Of a stretch of DNA of 64,000 nt, positions 14,934 to 27,870 are shown one piece after another. The stretch lies in NCBI GenBank assembly GCA_002104895.1, contig MCFG01000035.1:131501-195500 (forward strand). The letters are read 5' to 3'. Origin of the DNA: Anaeromyces robustus (lineage: Eukaryota > Neocallimastigomycota > Neocallimastigomycetes > Neocallimastigales > Neocallimastigaceae). Each line of letters begins with the position of its first letter. Position 1 is the first letter of the stretch. The notes beneath the pieces were generated by a model. The model did no database searches, had not been told where the DNA came from, and saw nothing but the letters and a program-made list of their open reading frames with translations. The translations under genes and the position numbers were made by a program.

Positions 14934-15623
14934 TAAATAAATAAATATATAAATATAAATAAATAAATAAATAAGTAAATAAATAAATAAATAAATAGAT
15001 AAATAAATAAATAAATAAATATAATAAAAGAATAAAAGTTAACTCACTAGTAGTTAAATTAATACTTATTATGTATTTGTTATTAGTGTTTTTTTATAGT
15101 AATTCTTTTTTCATTTTATTATTATAAACCCTCTTTTTTTTATTTTTTATTTTTTAAGACTTATAAAATATTATAAAGTATTATTAATATCTATTATAAT
15201 ATATTAAATAATACTCAAAAAATAAGGTCAAGATACAAAATGTAGTGTACATTATTAAAGTTATTATAAAGACAAAACTTTATTTATGGCATATCTACTT
15301 TAATCATTTATCTAATTATTAAAAAATTAAAAATTGTTTATATAAATTATTAAATTATTAAATTGTTTAAGCCATATTCTGTCTTTTATTTATCTATTTA
15401 TTTATTTATTTATTAATCATATTTATTTATTTATCTATTTATCTATTTATCTATTTATTATTTATTAATATATTTAAAGAAATGTATATCTGTGATCCTA
15501 TTATTATTTATTATAATTATTAATATGAATCATAGTAGTAATAATACATAATAAATTACATTAGTAATAAGCACAATTAAGTTAATAGACTATTATAATA
15601 TTAAATCATGATTGAATAGCACA

Positions 15624-15675
<52 letters not shown>

Positions 15676-15960
15676 ATATGATTAATAATATAATTAATAT
15701 TTTTTATGGAGAAAGTTAGATATAAAAATATTATGGAGTAACATAGAATTAAAACAAAACTTACTTTTTTTTTAATATAATGCCATTTATAGTAACAATA
15801 TAACAATATATTTTTAATATTGAATATTTAAAAAATCAAAAATAAAATTTTTAAATAAAATTATATATTTATTTATTTATTGAATATTTAAAAATCAGAA
15901 ATAAAATTTTCTTTATATATTTATTTATTTAATATATATATTGTATCCTGTTGATATTTA
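10638..15960. other. Gene-free A/T-rich region
   Basis: Upstream of the kinase gene. It holds A/T-rich unique DNA, the ATTT array at about 12041-12156, and AAAT runs near 14796-15020 and 15627-15676. Around 14580-14770 two diverged copies of a segment of about 125 bases can be aligned by the shared text ACATTATTGTA followed by GTGGCTT. No credible coding region was found on either strand; frames rich in Phe/Ile/Tyr are composition effects. Confidence 0.65.
12041..12156. repeat. ATTT tetranucleotide array
   Basis: About 28 tandem ATTT units with a single extra T near 12123 that shifts the register. Confidence 0.92.
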
Positions 15961-15970
15961 TAAAAACTAG

Positions 15971-16010
15971 AATGGTATAAATCTGATATAATTATCAGAT
16001 TTATACCATT
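15971..16010. other. Perfect 18-bp stem hairpin, 4-nt loop
   Basis: The arm AATGGTATAAATCTGATA is followed by TAAT and then by its exact reverse complement. Part of the arm (TAAATCTGATAT) recurs near 16143. The function is unknown. It lies in a stretch (15970-16240) with more G/C than its surroundings. Confidence 0.85.
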
Positions 16011-16519
16011 GTATTGGATAATATAACCGCTTATCATTACTATATTATATCTAATAAAAAAGAAAAAAGTAATAAAATAACTATGTTTGGTGTATGGTTA
16101 AATTATATATATTATTCATGTGTAGCTACAATTGTTTCCTATAAATCTGATATTGATTAATAAACCTTACTTGTTAATAAATAAAAAAATATGAATGGTT
16201 CCATATTTCCTTCTAATACAAATAATTCTGATTACTTATATTTAATTATATATTTATATCTATTATAATTTTTTAAAAATATAATTTATATTAGTGTTTT
16301 TAAATATCCATAGCTATGATAAATAAAAATATTATTTTATATAAATATATAATATATATATTATTAATTATTGAAATATTTAATACAAATTTAAGTATAT
16401 TATTATTACATATTAATAGTAATACATCTGTTCAATTATTTAAATATTTATATTATTATTTTTTTTTTACACTTTTATTATCGAATTTTCAATATTACAT
16501 TTTTAATAGTATATTATTC

Positions 16520-16551
<32 letters not shown>

Positions 16552-18659
16552 GATAATAACTAAATTAATAAAAGATAATATTTATAATTTCAATATTTTA
16601 ATATATTATTTGAACATTAAACTCATATTAAACCAACTCTATTTAATAAATATGATTCAAATAATCCAAAATGATAATTTTTTATTTTTATATAATTAAT
16701 TGTTTTCATAATATTATTTTTATATTAGTTTTTATTCTACATCATCTAAATATAAAAATACGTAAGATTTGCAACATTTTTTATTATATATTACTACACT
16801 TTTTATATAAAAATAATTAATATTAATAGGTTATATAATTATTATGAAAACTCTTATTGAAACATAAATTATTAATGTGGTTTATAGTATTATTGTTTTT
16901 TATTATTTATTTAATATAAAGAGATATAAGAAGAAAAATTAATCATTAATAAAATATTAATAAAATATATCGATGTATATTTTATACTTATTAGTTTTTT
17001 ATGAGATAGAATATATTCACTAATTTTATCTCATAAAAAAATAGACCGATCATCTAAAAATTACATGATAGAACAACAATAACAAAAATAAATAAACAAA
17101 TAAATAAATATAGATAGATTGTAATTTTTTTTTATAAAAAAATAATTAGACTAACATATGGGTACCTATACCCCATACATACACTACTAGCTTTTTATGA
17201 GATAAAATATATTCACTAATTTTATCTCATAAAAAAATAGACCGATCATCTAAAAATTACATGATAGACCATCAATAACAAAAATAAATAAATATAGATA
17301 GATTGTAATTTTTTTTATAAAAAAATTAGACTAACATATTGGTACCTATACCCCATACGTACACTACTAGTTTTTTATGAGATAAAATATATTCACTAAT
17401 TTTATCTCATAATAAAATAGACCGATCATCTAAAAATTACATGATAGAACAACAATGACAAAAATAAATAAATAAATAAATAAATATAGATAAATTGTAA
17501 TTTTTTTTTATAAAAGAATAATTGGACTAACATATGGGTACCTCTACCTCATATGTACACTACAGGTGTACCTGTAGGGTGATGTTTTATGACATATCGA
17601 TTCGACGTTGCCACTCCACCTATTTCATTATGTTCTGCTTTTTTATCAGTTTTATATAATTTTTTGTTGAATATTTAACAAAACAAAAAAAAAAAAAAAA
17701 GCAAATCATATGCTCCTATAAATATTATTTTTAATTTTTTTTTTTTTTTTTTGTCTAATATAAACGTAAAAACGTTTTAATTATATAATTATAGTTCTAA
17801 AATTTTCAAAATTAAAATTTAACTTTCAGAAATCAAGAGATAGAGTTTATTTTATTTTGTTTTATTTTATTATTACTTAATAATATTTAAAATGATTAAT
17901 GGAAATTTTAGTAGCCCTATCATTTTTTATGATTATATATATTTTATCAATAAAAATGGAATGAAATATACATTTATAAAAATAATGTAATCCAGAACTT
18001 CTTTTTATAAAACATTAACAATAAAAATTAATTTTTAAAAACAGATTATATTATTGTTTATTTTTATATATTGTCTATAATTTTCATATTTTCATATTTT
18101 TATATGGCTTTATAATTTTCTTAACATTTTCAAACTTAAATTTTCATTTTCTTAGTAATAGTTTTCTTTTTTGTTTCATATATTTTTATAAATGTACTAA
18201 TTTTTCTGATATATAAATAAATAACTAAGTAGTGTAAATTTTTCTTTAATTATAAAAAACAAAAAACAGCAACAGAAAAGGAAAAAGAACTAATAATAGA
18301 TATTAAAATAGTAATTATTAAATAGATATAAAAGAAAAACAATTATTAATCTTATAATCAAATATTTCAATAATAATGAAACAAGAATAAATTATAAAAT
18401 CAATGTTATTTAAAAATAAATCAAAATAATAAATTCAACAATTCATTATTAACATATTACTATAAAACAACTATGATTAATTATTAAAATATTTTTATAA
18501 AAAAAAAAGCAAAAAAAGAAGACAAAAAAGCAAAAAAGCAAAAAAAAAAAAAAAAAGCAAAAAAAAAAAGCAAAAAAATAAATAAATAAATAAATAAATC
18601 TTTCATAATTAATAATTCAATATCATTTTTTTATCATTTTATCTCAGTATATAAGTTTT
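16011..18659. other. Gene-free region with three-copy repeat and small G/C-richer island
   Basis: Contains the three-copy 180-196-bp repeat, the G/C-richer patch at about 17530-17640 and several short protein-like frames that I do not accept as genes: 25 residues at 16084-16161 (+) and 32 residues at 17893-17991 (+), with an overlapping 45-codon frame on the minus strand. An ORF of 127 codons at 16316-16699 is only I/L/Y/N/K and includes a poly-Lys run from poly(A), so it is not called. Confidence 0.55.
16992..17565. repeat. Three tandem copies of a 180-196-bp unit with an internal hairpin
   Basis: Copies begin at about 16992, 17188 and 17368. Each carries the same order of blocks: a hairpin ATGAGATAAAAT / ATTTTATCTCAT (12-bp stem), the block AGACCGATCATCTAAAAATT, a run of AAAT units of variable length, and GGTACCTATACCCCATA before the next copy. 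Length differences come from the AAAT runs. The copies differ by few bases (first copy GAGATAGAAT, others GAGATAAAAT), which suggests recent duplication. The last copy runs into a G/C-richer flank. Confidence 0.9.
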
Positions 18660-19440
18660 AGTCGAGATTGATATAATTTTGAAAAAAAAAAATTTATTTT
18701 TCCAAGTTTCTGAATCTTTTTTTAAAGTTTTTATAATATCACCATTAATTATAAATCTTTTTCTGATGTATTTGGTAATACTTCTTTTCCATGATATCAT
18801 ATATCCTAATTTTTCTTATTGTATACACTGTTCTTTATTTAATTCAAGAACTATTTTTACTTCTTGATGAAAATATTCTTAAGCAAACAATATCTTCAAC
18901 AAATTTTTTCAGTATTATCTAACCATTCAAAAAAACAGCATTTTACATCATCTAACCCTAAGTTAAATGAATTAGAATTTTTTTTTTTTTTTTTTTTTTT
19001 TACCAATTATTTTTGTCTTATTATATGCCCAACATTTTCATTTTTATTAACTTTTCCCGAAAATTATTTCTATTTTTAATATCATAATTTATAATTTTTT
19101 AATTAATATATGATCTTGATAATTTTATTAATGATTGCGATTATGTTTATGATTTTTATTAAATTTTTGGTTTTGGTTTTGTAGATAAAGATGATGATAA
19201 TGATAATGATGTTTTAACTTTTTTTACCTTAATTTTATGTTATTTTCATTTTCAATATTATCTACTTGATTATTTTTATTTTTATTTTTCATTTCACTTT
19301 TTTAATATTCAATATTATCTACTTGATTATTTTTATTTTTATTTTTCATTTCATTTCATTTTTTTCTTTATTCATTTATTCATCATCAATATAACCTATA
19401 TATTTTTTTTCTTTATTCATCAATATAACCTTTTGTACAT
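18660..19440 (-). pseudogene. Probable decayed protein-coding relic, unidentified
   Basis: On the minus strand several frames have normal amino-acid variety, unlike the Phe/Leu/Ile noise elsewhere. Examples, in order: MKNKNKNNQVDNIE (near 19380, partly repeated near 19310), NNFREKLIKMKMLGI (near 19065), NSNSFNLGLDDVKCCFFEWLDNTEKIC (about 18978-18897), then, after a frame change, EYFHQEVKIVLELNKEQCIQ and, after an in-frame TAA, EKLGYMISWKRSITKYIRKRF followed by INGDIIKTLKKDSETWKNK (to about 18690). Stops and frame changes separate the pieces, and I see no GT..AG set that removes them all, so I read this as a degenerate gene. No family was recognised. It could instead be a gene with many tiny exons. 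Confidence 0.35.
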
Positions 19441-19627
19441 GAAATTTAATTTTATTTATTTTTATACAAAATAATTTAATAATAGACCAATTATTTAAAT
19501 ACAATGTAGTTTTTAAAATATTAGTATTAGTAAAATCTAATAAATAACTGAAATAGATTCTTTATTATTGAAATTATTTATTTATACTAATATTTAATAT
19601 TTAATAGTTTCTTTATATAAATTATAT

Positions 19628-19890
19628 TAATAATATGTTTACCTTAAATCCGTATTAATAACTATATCAATAATATGTTTAAATTTATATTAATAACCAT
19701 CAATAATATATTTACCTTAATATAAATTTAAAGTAAACATATTATTGATATGTTATTAATATGGATTTAATAACCATCAATAATATGTTTACCTTAAATC
19801 TATATTAATAACCATATTGATAATATGTTTACTTTAAATTTATATTAATAACCATCAATAATATGTTTACCTTAAATCCATATTAATAAC
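19628..19890. repeat. Short repeat family with direct and inverted copies
   Basis: At least five copies of a unit of about 45 bases containing ATAATATGTTTACCTTAAAT and TTAATAACCAT lie in tandem. One copy, around 19727-19770, is inverted (AAAGTAAACATATTATTGAT), giving a local palindrome. Copies vary by point changes and small gaps. Confidence 0.8.
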
Positions 19891-20361
19891 CAATGTATAT
19901 ATTTAATAAATAGATTTATATTATATATCATAATTAATCTGTAAAATAATTTATTTTAATAAATAAATTTTTTCTAATTTACTCTTAATTATTAAAAACA
20001 ATAATATATATATATATATACATACATACATATATATATACATACATACAAAATAATATATTTAGATATGTTTATTTAACACTTTTTCATATTTCATATT
20101 ATTATTATTTGTTATTTATATATTATTAACATTAACATTAACATCTTTTTAATATTTTTATATTAATGAATTAATTAATTAATTAATTAATTAATTTTTA
20201 TTGGGAATAACATTATTTTCCCTTTATTTTCTTTATTAAATTGTATATTCATTCATTAAAAAATATTTAATTAATAATCTATTTTGTTTATTATATTTAT
20301 CATTGGGTAATTATTTTGTATTATATATAAAATAATATTAATAATAATAATAATAATAATG

Positions 20362-20392
<31 letters not shown>

Positions 20393-23300
20393 CGACAAAC
20401 AATAAAATTAATCAAATAAGATTAATAATAAATACAGAATATTATTTAATATATGTAACCATATATATTTAATAATATTTGATGTTATTGATACATAAAA
20501 TTATTATAAATATTATAAATATGTATTAAATATTAATAAATACTTTTTATACCCTTCTTTTTTTATACATTGATTTAAAAATCATTGTTTAAAAAAAATA
20601 TTAAAAAATAAATCAAAAAAAAAAAAAAAAGAGAGAGATTAAGTTAATAACTTTATATATGTTTAAACAGTTTTATAGATTATTTTGTTTTTTTTATATT
20701 TTTTAATATTTTAGAGAAAACTATAGTTTATTTTATCATATTTAAATTTATACAATTATAATGAAGCACAATACGTAATACAAAATAAATAAAATGTAAG
20801 TTTTCTATTATCTTTATTTTATTATATACTATCATTTTTAAAAATTCTAATTCTCTTTTTTCTATATCACAACATAATAATATTAATCTTTATATAATTA
20901 ATTTATCCCTTTTTTAATATGAAATAATTTTTAATAATAAGAAATTTTAGTAGAAAGAAAATATGAAAAAAATAATTAATTCAATTAATCATTAATTCAA
21001 TTCAATCATTCATTTAAAAATTCTTATAGAATTCTCTTTAATAATTAACTATATATATATATATTTTTTAATTATTATACTTTATAAAAAAAAATACATA
21101 AAATTTTAAAAATTAAAACAGTTTATTTTTAACCACGTTATTATTTAATATAACAAGAATCTTAACCACGTTATTTTATTTATTATAATATTTTTTAAAT
21201 TATATTAATAAAAATAGCAAAAAATTTATGTATTTCATAAAAATTTACTTTTTACTATATTAATAAATTACTTTACTTAGATAATAAATTATTAATATAT
21301 TATTTATATTATTTATTATCAATTTAATTAATTAGTATATATATAGAACATTCTTAAAAAATAATAATAAGAAATAATATATGTCTTAATATTATTTTAT
21401 TTTAATATTAAAACATTTATTTCACATTAAATATATTTTTTAAAGTTCTAGAAAATATTTTATTAATTAAAAAAAAAAAAAAATTAATATTTTAATGGAT
21501 TAATTAATAATATAATAATAATTTAATTAAAGAATTATTTTAATAACACTAACAACTAATAATTGTTAATTGTTAATAGGACTTATTTCTGATATTGTTA
21601 AAAATTTATCAAGGAATTTTATTAAATTAATTGTTTTAATTATTATCAAAAAAAAAAAAAAAAAATAAAAAAAATAAAGAAAACATTTATTATAAAAAAA
21701 TTTATTTACAATATATTAATAATATAATATTAATATATTTAACATATATTAATAAATGATATAATTAATTCCGAATACTATTATATATATATTAATTAAT
21801 CTTAATACTTTTTATCCATATGGAATGAAAGGTTTAAAAAAAAACAAAAAACGTTTTATATGATTTTCGTGTAACGTTATACAAAATTAATTTAATAATA
21901 AAATCAATAATAATGTATAATAATAATAAATTAAAAAGAAGAATTAAAAAATAAAAACAAAACAAAAACAATTAATAAAATCAAACTTTTTTTAACGTTT
22001 TTTTTATATTGTATTTTTTTTTTTCCATTCTTCCTTTATGTAAAGTAAAAAATATTGTTGATTCAAAATAAAGGGTTAAATAAAAAATTTTTAATTTTAT
22101 ATATATGTATATATATATATTTTTTCTTTTTGAAAATAATTTTTAAATGTTAAAATAATATAATACTATAATATTAAATAATAATAATTCATATAGTTTG
22201 TACAAACTAAATTATATTTTTTTTGTAAATTATAATTATTAATTACATTTAATATTACATATTACTATAGAAATTTTTCATATTCATAATCATTAATACA
22301 AATTGTACTTAATTATATATTGATTTATGTATTATAATTATACAATAATGATGATACAATAATATTAATAATAATATTAAAATAATATTTAAAAAAAAAA
22401 AAAGAAATTAAAAAATATTAATGGCTAAATTAAAAAAAATTATAACAAATAAAAAAGTAATAAAAACATGATTTTTATTAATTATTAATAGTAATTAACA
22501 ATAAAAATAATAGTTTTTATGGAATATTTTTGTATATTATTATGAATATGGGTTATCAATTGTTATTTATCAATTTGATCTTTTATTATATCTAAGAATA
22601 AATTTTAATTCTTTTTTTATTATTATTAACAAATATTAAGATTGAATTTTTAATCTTAAATTTATTGAACAATATAATATATGTTAAAGCATAAGTAGTT
22701 ATATACATAATTTTTATTATATATATTAACATATTGTTTTTTTATTGGTTTTATAATTCATAAAAAGGATTTAAGGTGTATTACAAAAACATCAAATCAT
22801 ATAAGTAAAAAATTATATTACCATATTTATATATATATTCATTCGTTATTATCATTCATCCTTCTGATAAAAAGTCTAGTTCTGGATATTATTTTATTAT
22901 TATATATTATTTTACAGAATGGGTGTATTTCAAAAAAAAAAAAAAAAAAATATATTAAAAATATTAAAAAAAACATCATTTTATTATTTGATTTTTAAAT
23001 TTTGATTTTATCCATATTCATTAATATCTCATATTAATTTTTTAACCAATAAAATTATTAGAATTTATTAAACAATAAAAAATTAATATATGAAATAATT
23101 AAAAATTAAATTAATATATATTAGAATAAATTATAGAATATAATATTTTAAATTAAAGATATATTAAATAGAAACCAAAAAAATATTAATTTAAAATATA
23201 GAAGATGAAATAGAAACCAAAAAATATTAAATTAAAATATAGAAGATGAAAAAAAAAAATATTTTTTATGATTTTCTATTAGATTATTAATATTTTTCAA

Positions 23301-23664
23301 TATATTAATATATATTACAATATATATTAATATTAATAAAAATATATTAATAATTAAAATTTTAAACTTTATTTATTATGAATAAATAATATGAAAATAT
23401 ATGAAACCTTTGTATTATAATATATTATAAATATATTTATTTAAAATTTGAAAATCCTTTAATATATAATTCATCCTTAATATAATATATTACAAATATA
23501 TTTTTTTATATATATTTAACAACTTTAATTATAATATATTTTTATATAATTTTTTGTATAACTTTTTGCTTGTTTTTGTTATTTTTTCTGGTTGTTGTAT
23601 TCAGTTTTTTTTTGTTACAACTATATGATAATAATTACATAATAATTAAATAATTAAAATAAAG

Positions 23665-23694
23665 TTTAATAATAATAATAATAATAATAATAAT

Positions 23695-23760
<66 letters not shown>

Positions 23761-23838
23761 GTTAATAATAATAATAATAGTTTATAATAATAATAATAGT
23801 TTATAATAATAATAATAACAATAATAATAATAATAGAA
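23665..23838. repeat. TAA trinucleotide tract with regular TAG/TTA interruptions
   Basis: Blocks of 4-10 TAA units are separated by ATAGTTAA or ATAGTTTA, so a higher-order repeat has formed from the microsatellite. Confidence 0.85.
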
Positions 23839-24240
23839 TTTAATTATTATTTCGTGTAAAAATTAAAAAGAATAATTACAGAATTAAATTTTAATAATTA
23901 ATTTAATTAGATTACAAAAAAAACATAACAATATTTTATTAATATAAAATCTTGAATAATATAATATCATATATAAAGAGATAATTTACTTCTTTTATTT
24001 TTTTTTTCGTTTTTTATTTTTATTTTTTTTAAATAACGAATATTTTATTATTATTATTATTATTATTTTAGAAATAATACTTTAAATAAAAGTTGTATTA
24101 TAATAATAAATAATAATAAAGAAAATCAAAAAAAAAAAATATTAATAGTATAAAATAAAATAAAATAAAAATAAATACATAAAATTAGAAAAAAAATATA
24201 AATTAAAATAAAAAATAAAAAAAAAAAAAAATAAAAAAAA

Positions 24241-26614
24241 ATGGCTTCTGAAACATATCCACTTCATCGTTGCGTTTTTCGTAACGATTCATATGCACTT
24301 AAAGAATTATTAAAAAATGAAGAAATAAGAAAAAAAATTAATGAATGTGATAATCATAATAACACACCTCTTCATTTAGCTCTTATGTTAGGTAATGTTG
24401 AATGTGTCCTTCCTTTAATTAACAGTGGTTGTGATATTGTATCCTCAAACACTTATGGTTGGAATCCAGTTGAAGAAGCTACTATGTAAATATTTTTATA
24501 TTTATTATTATTAAATAATTTTATAGAATGTAAAAAAAAAAATAATAATAATAATAGTAATAATTATAATTTCTTTTTATAAAAAAAATTAAAAAAATTA
24601 TAATATTAATTTATATATTTATTTAAAATAAATTAAAAATATAGGCTTGGAAACAAGGAAATTATTCAAAGATTATCTATTACTAAATTAACCAAGTTTA
24701 TTGATGAATTCTATGGTAAAAATAGTCCACTTGAACAATGGAATGCTATTTTACCAAATGCTCATTTAAAATTTAGATTAAAGTTTAAGAGTCCAGGTAA
24801 GCATGAAAAAGAAAAATAATAATAATAATAAACAAAATAAAAAAAATTAAAATAAATATTAATATAAATATTATTATATTTTTTTTATCCTTCATTCATT
24901 TAAATAATAAAAATTATTAAATTTTTTTTTTCTTCAATAATTATTTAACTAAATATAAAATTTTAAAACTTTATATTTTTAATTTCTAATAGTTCCTGTT
25001 TTAGCTGATATGTGTCCAAAAGATACACTTGAAGTTTTTAAATGTGGTAACTGTTTTAGAATTAATACTTCTGTTACTGGTGTAACTACTAATGGTATAC
25101 CAAAAGTTATTAAGGGAAAACATTCTTTTGTCTGTCAAATTGATAATGAAAAAGGTATATGTAAAGCTTATCTTATGGATTGTTTGAAAAAGAAATATCA
25201 AGAACTTTATCCAAATCTTCCAGAATGGTGTATTAGAAATATTACTAAACATAATACAGATGTTTCTTCTGTTTATCAATTTTTATTTGATTTTACTTCT
25301 TTAACTGTCAAACAAAAGAAAGGTAATTTATTGAAAAAAGGTAAAAAGACTCTTCATATTGATCGTAATAAGTCATACAAAGCTGATGTATTTAAGTTAA
25401 AAGGTCTTAAAACTGATGTACGTAAGAGATGTAAAGAATCTGTTATTGGTCCATACAAAAGTGATATTAAAACTAAAGTTTTGAAAGTAGAATCAACTGT
25501 TGGTCAAAGAAGAAATTCCGTTCAAAGTAATACTAGCTCTAATTCTGATGAAAATATTCAAAGTGTTTTCCAAAAAATTGGAGATGATATTCTTAAAGTT
25601 AATAAGAATTCCGGTCATGCTATTCCAAACAATAAAGAATATCGTATCAATGATGATGATGATGATTCTGAATCTGAAGATGAATCTGATATTTCAGATA
25701 ATGAACTTCCAACTCTTCCAGATAATGAAAATGAAAGCAATAATCATGTTAGTATTCTTGAAAAATACATAAAACATGCTGATGATCCAAATGATTATAA
25801 CTCAGAAACCGACAAACATCTTATTGATATGATTACACGTGGTTATGATGATGACAACCATGTCATTACAAAGGAAGATGTTCAATCCTTACGTAAAAAG
25901 TATCCAAAATACTTAAAGAATTTCCTTTTAAGTAATATTGAAAAAAATACATTCAAAACTTTAGAAAAATTAGAATCTTCTGATATTAATGGTAAGGTTA
26001 GTCAAGATGGAAAAACTATAGTTTATGAAGTAAATGATGCCATAGAAGATACTTTAGATTGGGATGATGTTTATGACAAAAAGCATTCAAAAGAAGAAGA
26101 AGAAGAAAAAGCTAAACTTCAATGTCAAAAGAAAATGAACAGTAATAGAATGAAAGATTTTGATTTTGAAAAGAATAAATTAACAGAAAAAGATTATTTC
26201 GATCCAAGTCAAACTGAAAATCTTCATGTAGGTAGAATCTTTGATGTTAATGAAGAAAAGAAATCTTTTGATAATTCTATTAAAATTTGGATGACTCGTG
26301 ATAATGAATTCCCAATTACTCTTAATCATATTAAACCACTTCTTTCTTATTTCTATTTCCTTTTCTTTAATCAAATGAATGTTATGGGAGAAGGTGGTAA
26401 AAATAAGGATAAAAAGATTGTAGATATTTTTGATGCTCTTCATAGTGACAAAAGATATCCAATTAAATTTGAAATTCCTATTTTACCAGTACTTAAATTC
26501 CAACTTAAAACTATAGAATGTAACTTAGATCCTAAAGTTATTCCAGAAGGTATATTTGATGTACCAAAGAATTATGAACCAGGAGAAGTTTATCTTGAAA
26601 AGAAAACAAAATAA
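24241..26614 (+). CDS. ANKRD13-like ankyrin / GPCR-chaperone domain protein
   Basis: Three exons: 24241-24485, 24645-24796, 24993-26614; 672 aa. Both introns (159 and 196 bases) have GT..AG ends, and splicing restores ATMLGNKEI and KSPVPVLADMCP. Residues 1-110 hold about three ankyrin units (TPLHLALMLGNVECVLPLINSG is a clear one). From about 113 the protein matches the GPCR-chaperone-1 domain of the ANKRD13 family: an F-Y-x(n)-W segment, KFRLKFKSPVPVLADMCPKDTLEVFK, and near the C-terminus IKIWMTRDNEFPITLNHIKP followed by FEIPILPVLKFQL. An Asp/Ser/Glu-rich stretch sits at about 350-375. Animal ANKRD13 proteins act in endosomal sorting of ubiquitinated receptors through C-terminal UIMs; no clear UIM is visible here. 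The poly(A) leader directly before ATG and the fit of the first ankyrin support the start. Confidence 0.85.
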
Positions 26615-26878
26615 GCAAAAAATTAAAAAAAAAATTAATAACTGAAAAAAAAAAAAACTTTTTTTTTATTCATATTACTTATAAACACAAAATTTTATAT
26701 ATTTTTAATAATTAATAATTAATAATTATTTTTTTTTAAAAAAAAATTATACTAATTATATTTTATAAAATAATAATAGTAGTAATAAATAAAACCTAAT
26801 AATAATAATATAAATTAATAATTATAAATAATAAAAACTAAAAAAAAATAGTATTAAATAAAAAAAAATAATATTTAA

Positions 26879-26911
<33 letters not shown>

Positions 26912-27133
26912 AAAAAAGAAAAAAAAAAAAAAAAGGAAGAAAAAAAAAAACTAACAATAAGCATATAATAATAATATATATATAAAAGATTCAATTATGT
27001 TTTATTAAATATAAAGTTCTATTTAGTTTTATTTGTAAATATACTTTATACCTAACATAAACATCTATTGAATAATAATATTAATATTAATATATTATAT
27101 ATTGTTAATATTGCATATATTATTTTACATTTA

Positions 27134-27171
<38 letters not shown>

Positions 27172-27836
27172 TATATATATATTCAAAAATTTAATGATAA
27201 TTAGAAATCTTTAAAATATTGAAAAAATATATAGTTCTTTAAAATAAATATTTATATTATATATATATATAATAATGATAAATGATAATGATAATAATAA
27301 TAATTTTTATTATATATATATATATATATACTTAACATAGAGAATAAATAAATATATAAATAATAATAGATTAAATATAGAAATAATATATAATAATTAT
27401 TTATTAAATAAATATATAAATAATAATAGATTAAATATAGAAATAATATATAATAATTATTTATTAAATAAATATATAAATAATAATAGATTAAATATAG
27501 AAATAATATATAATAATTATTTATTAAATAAATATATAAATAATAATAGATTAAATATAGAAATAATATATAATAATTATTTATTAAATAAAAATAAAAT
27601 AAAAAATATATTATAATATAACAAAACAACTTTTTTTATTTTTTCTTTATAGTATTTATTTATATTATCATTACTTTAAATATTAAAAAAATAATAATAA
27701 AAATTTATATTATAACTCTAGAAAATTTTTTATTATATATACTAATTATAATTTTCATTATTTTAAAATAAAAAACTTTATTTAATTTATTTATTTATTT
27801 ATTTATTTATTTTTTATTGACAATAGATTTATTATA

Positions 27837-27870
<34 letters not shown>

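Larger units (their letters stand above)
19441..24240. other. Gene-free A/T-rich region upstream of the ANKRD13-like gene
   Basis: A/T desert with the ATATG-type repeat family at about 19628-19890, AT and TAA runs, and many poly(A/T) tracts. A short G/C-richer patch at 22760-22925 has a minus-strand frame reading NKIISRTRLFIRRMNDNNE before a stop; this is too short to call. The last 250 bases are A-rich with poly(A) up to the ATG at 24241, as seen before other starts in the window. Confidence 0.6.

Noticed and set aside
16316-16699. 127-codon frame
   Set aside because: Nearly all I, L, Y, N, K with a poly-Lys run from poly(A); no family features.
18950-18965. CTAACCCTAAG, telomere-like text
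   Set aside because: A single short match without repetition.
18679-19079. Two plus-strand frames of 62 and 71 codons
   Set aside because: Hydrophobic, T-run dependent; the opposite strand looks far more protein-like (see the pseudogene entry).
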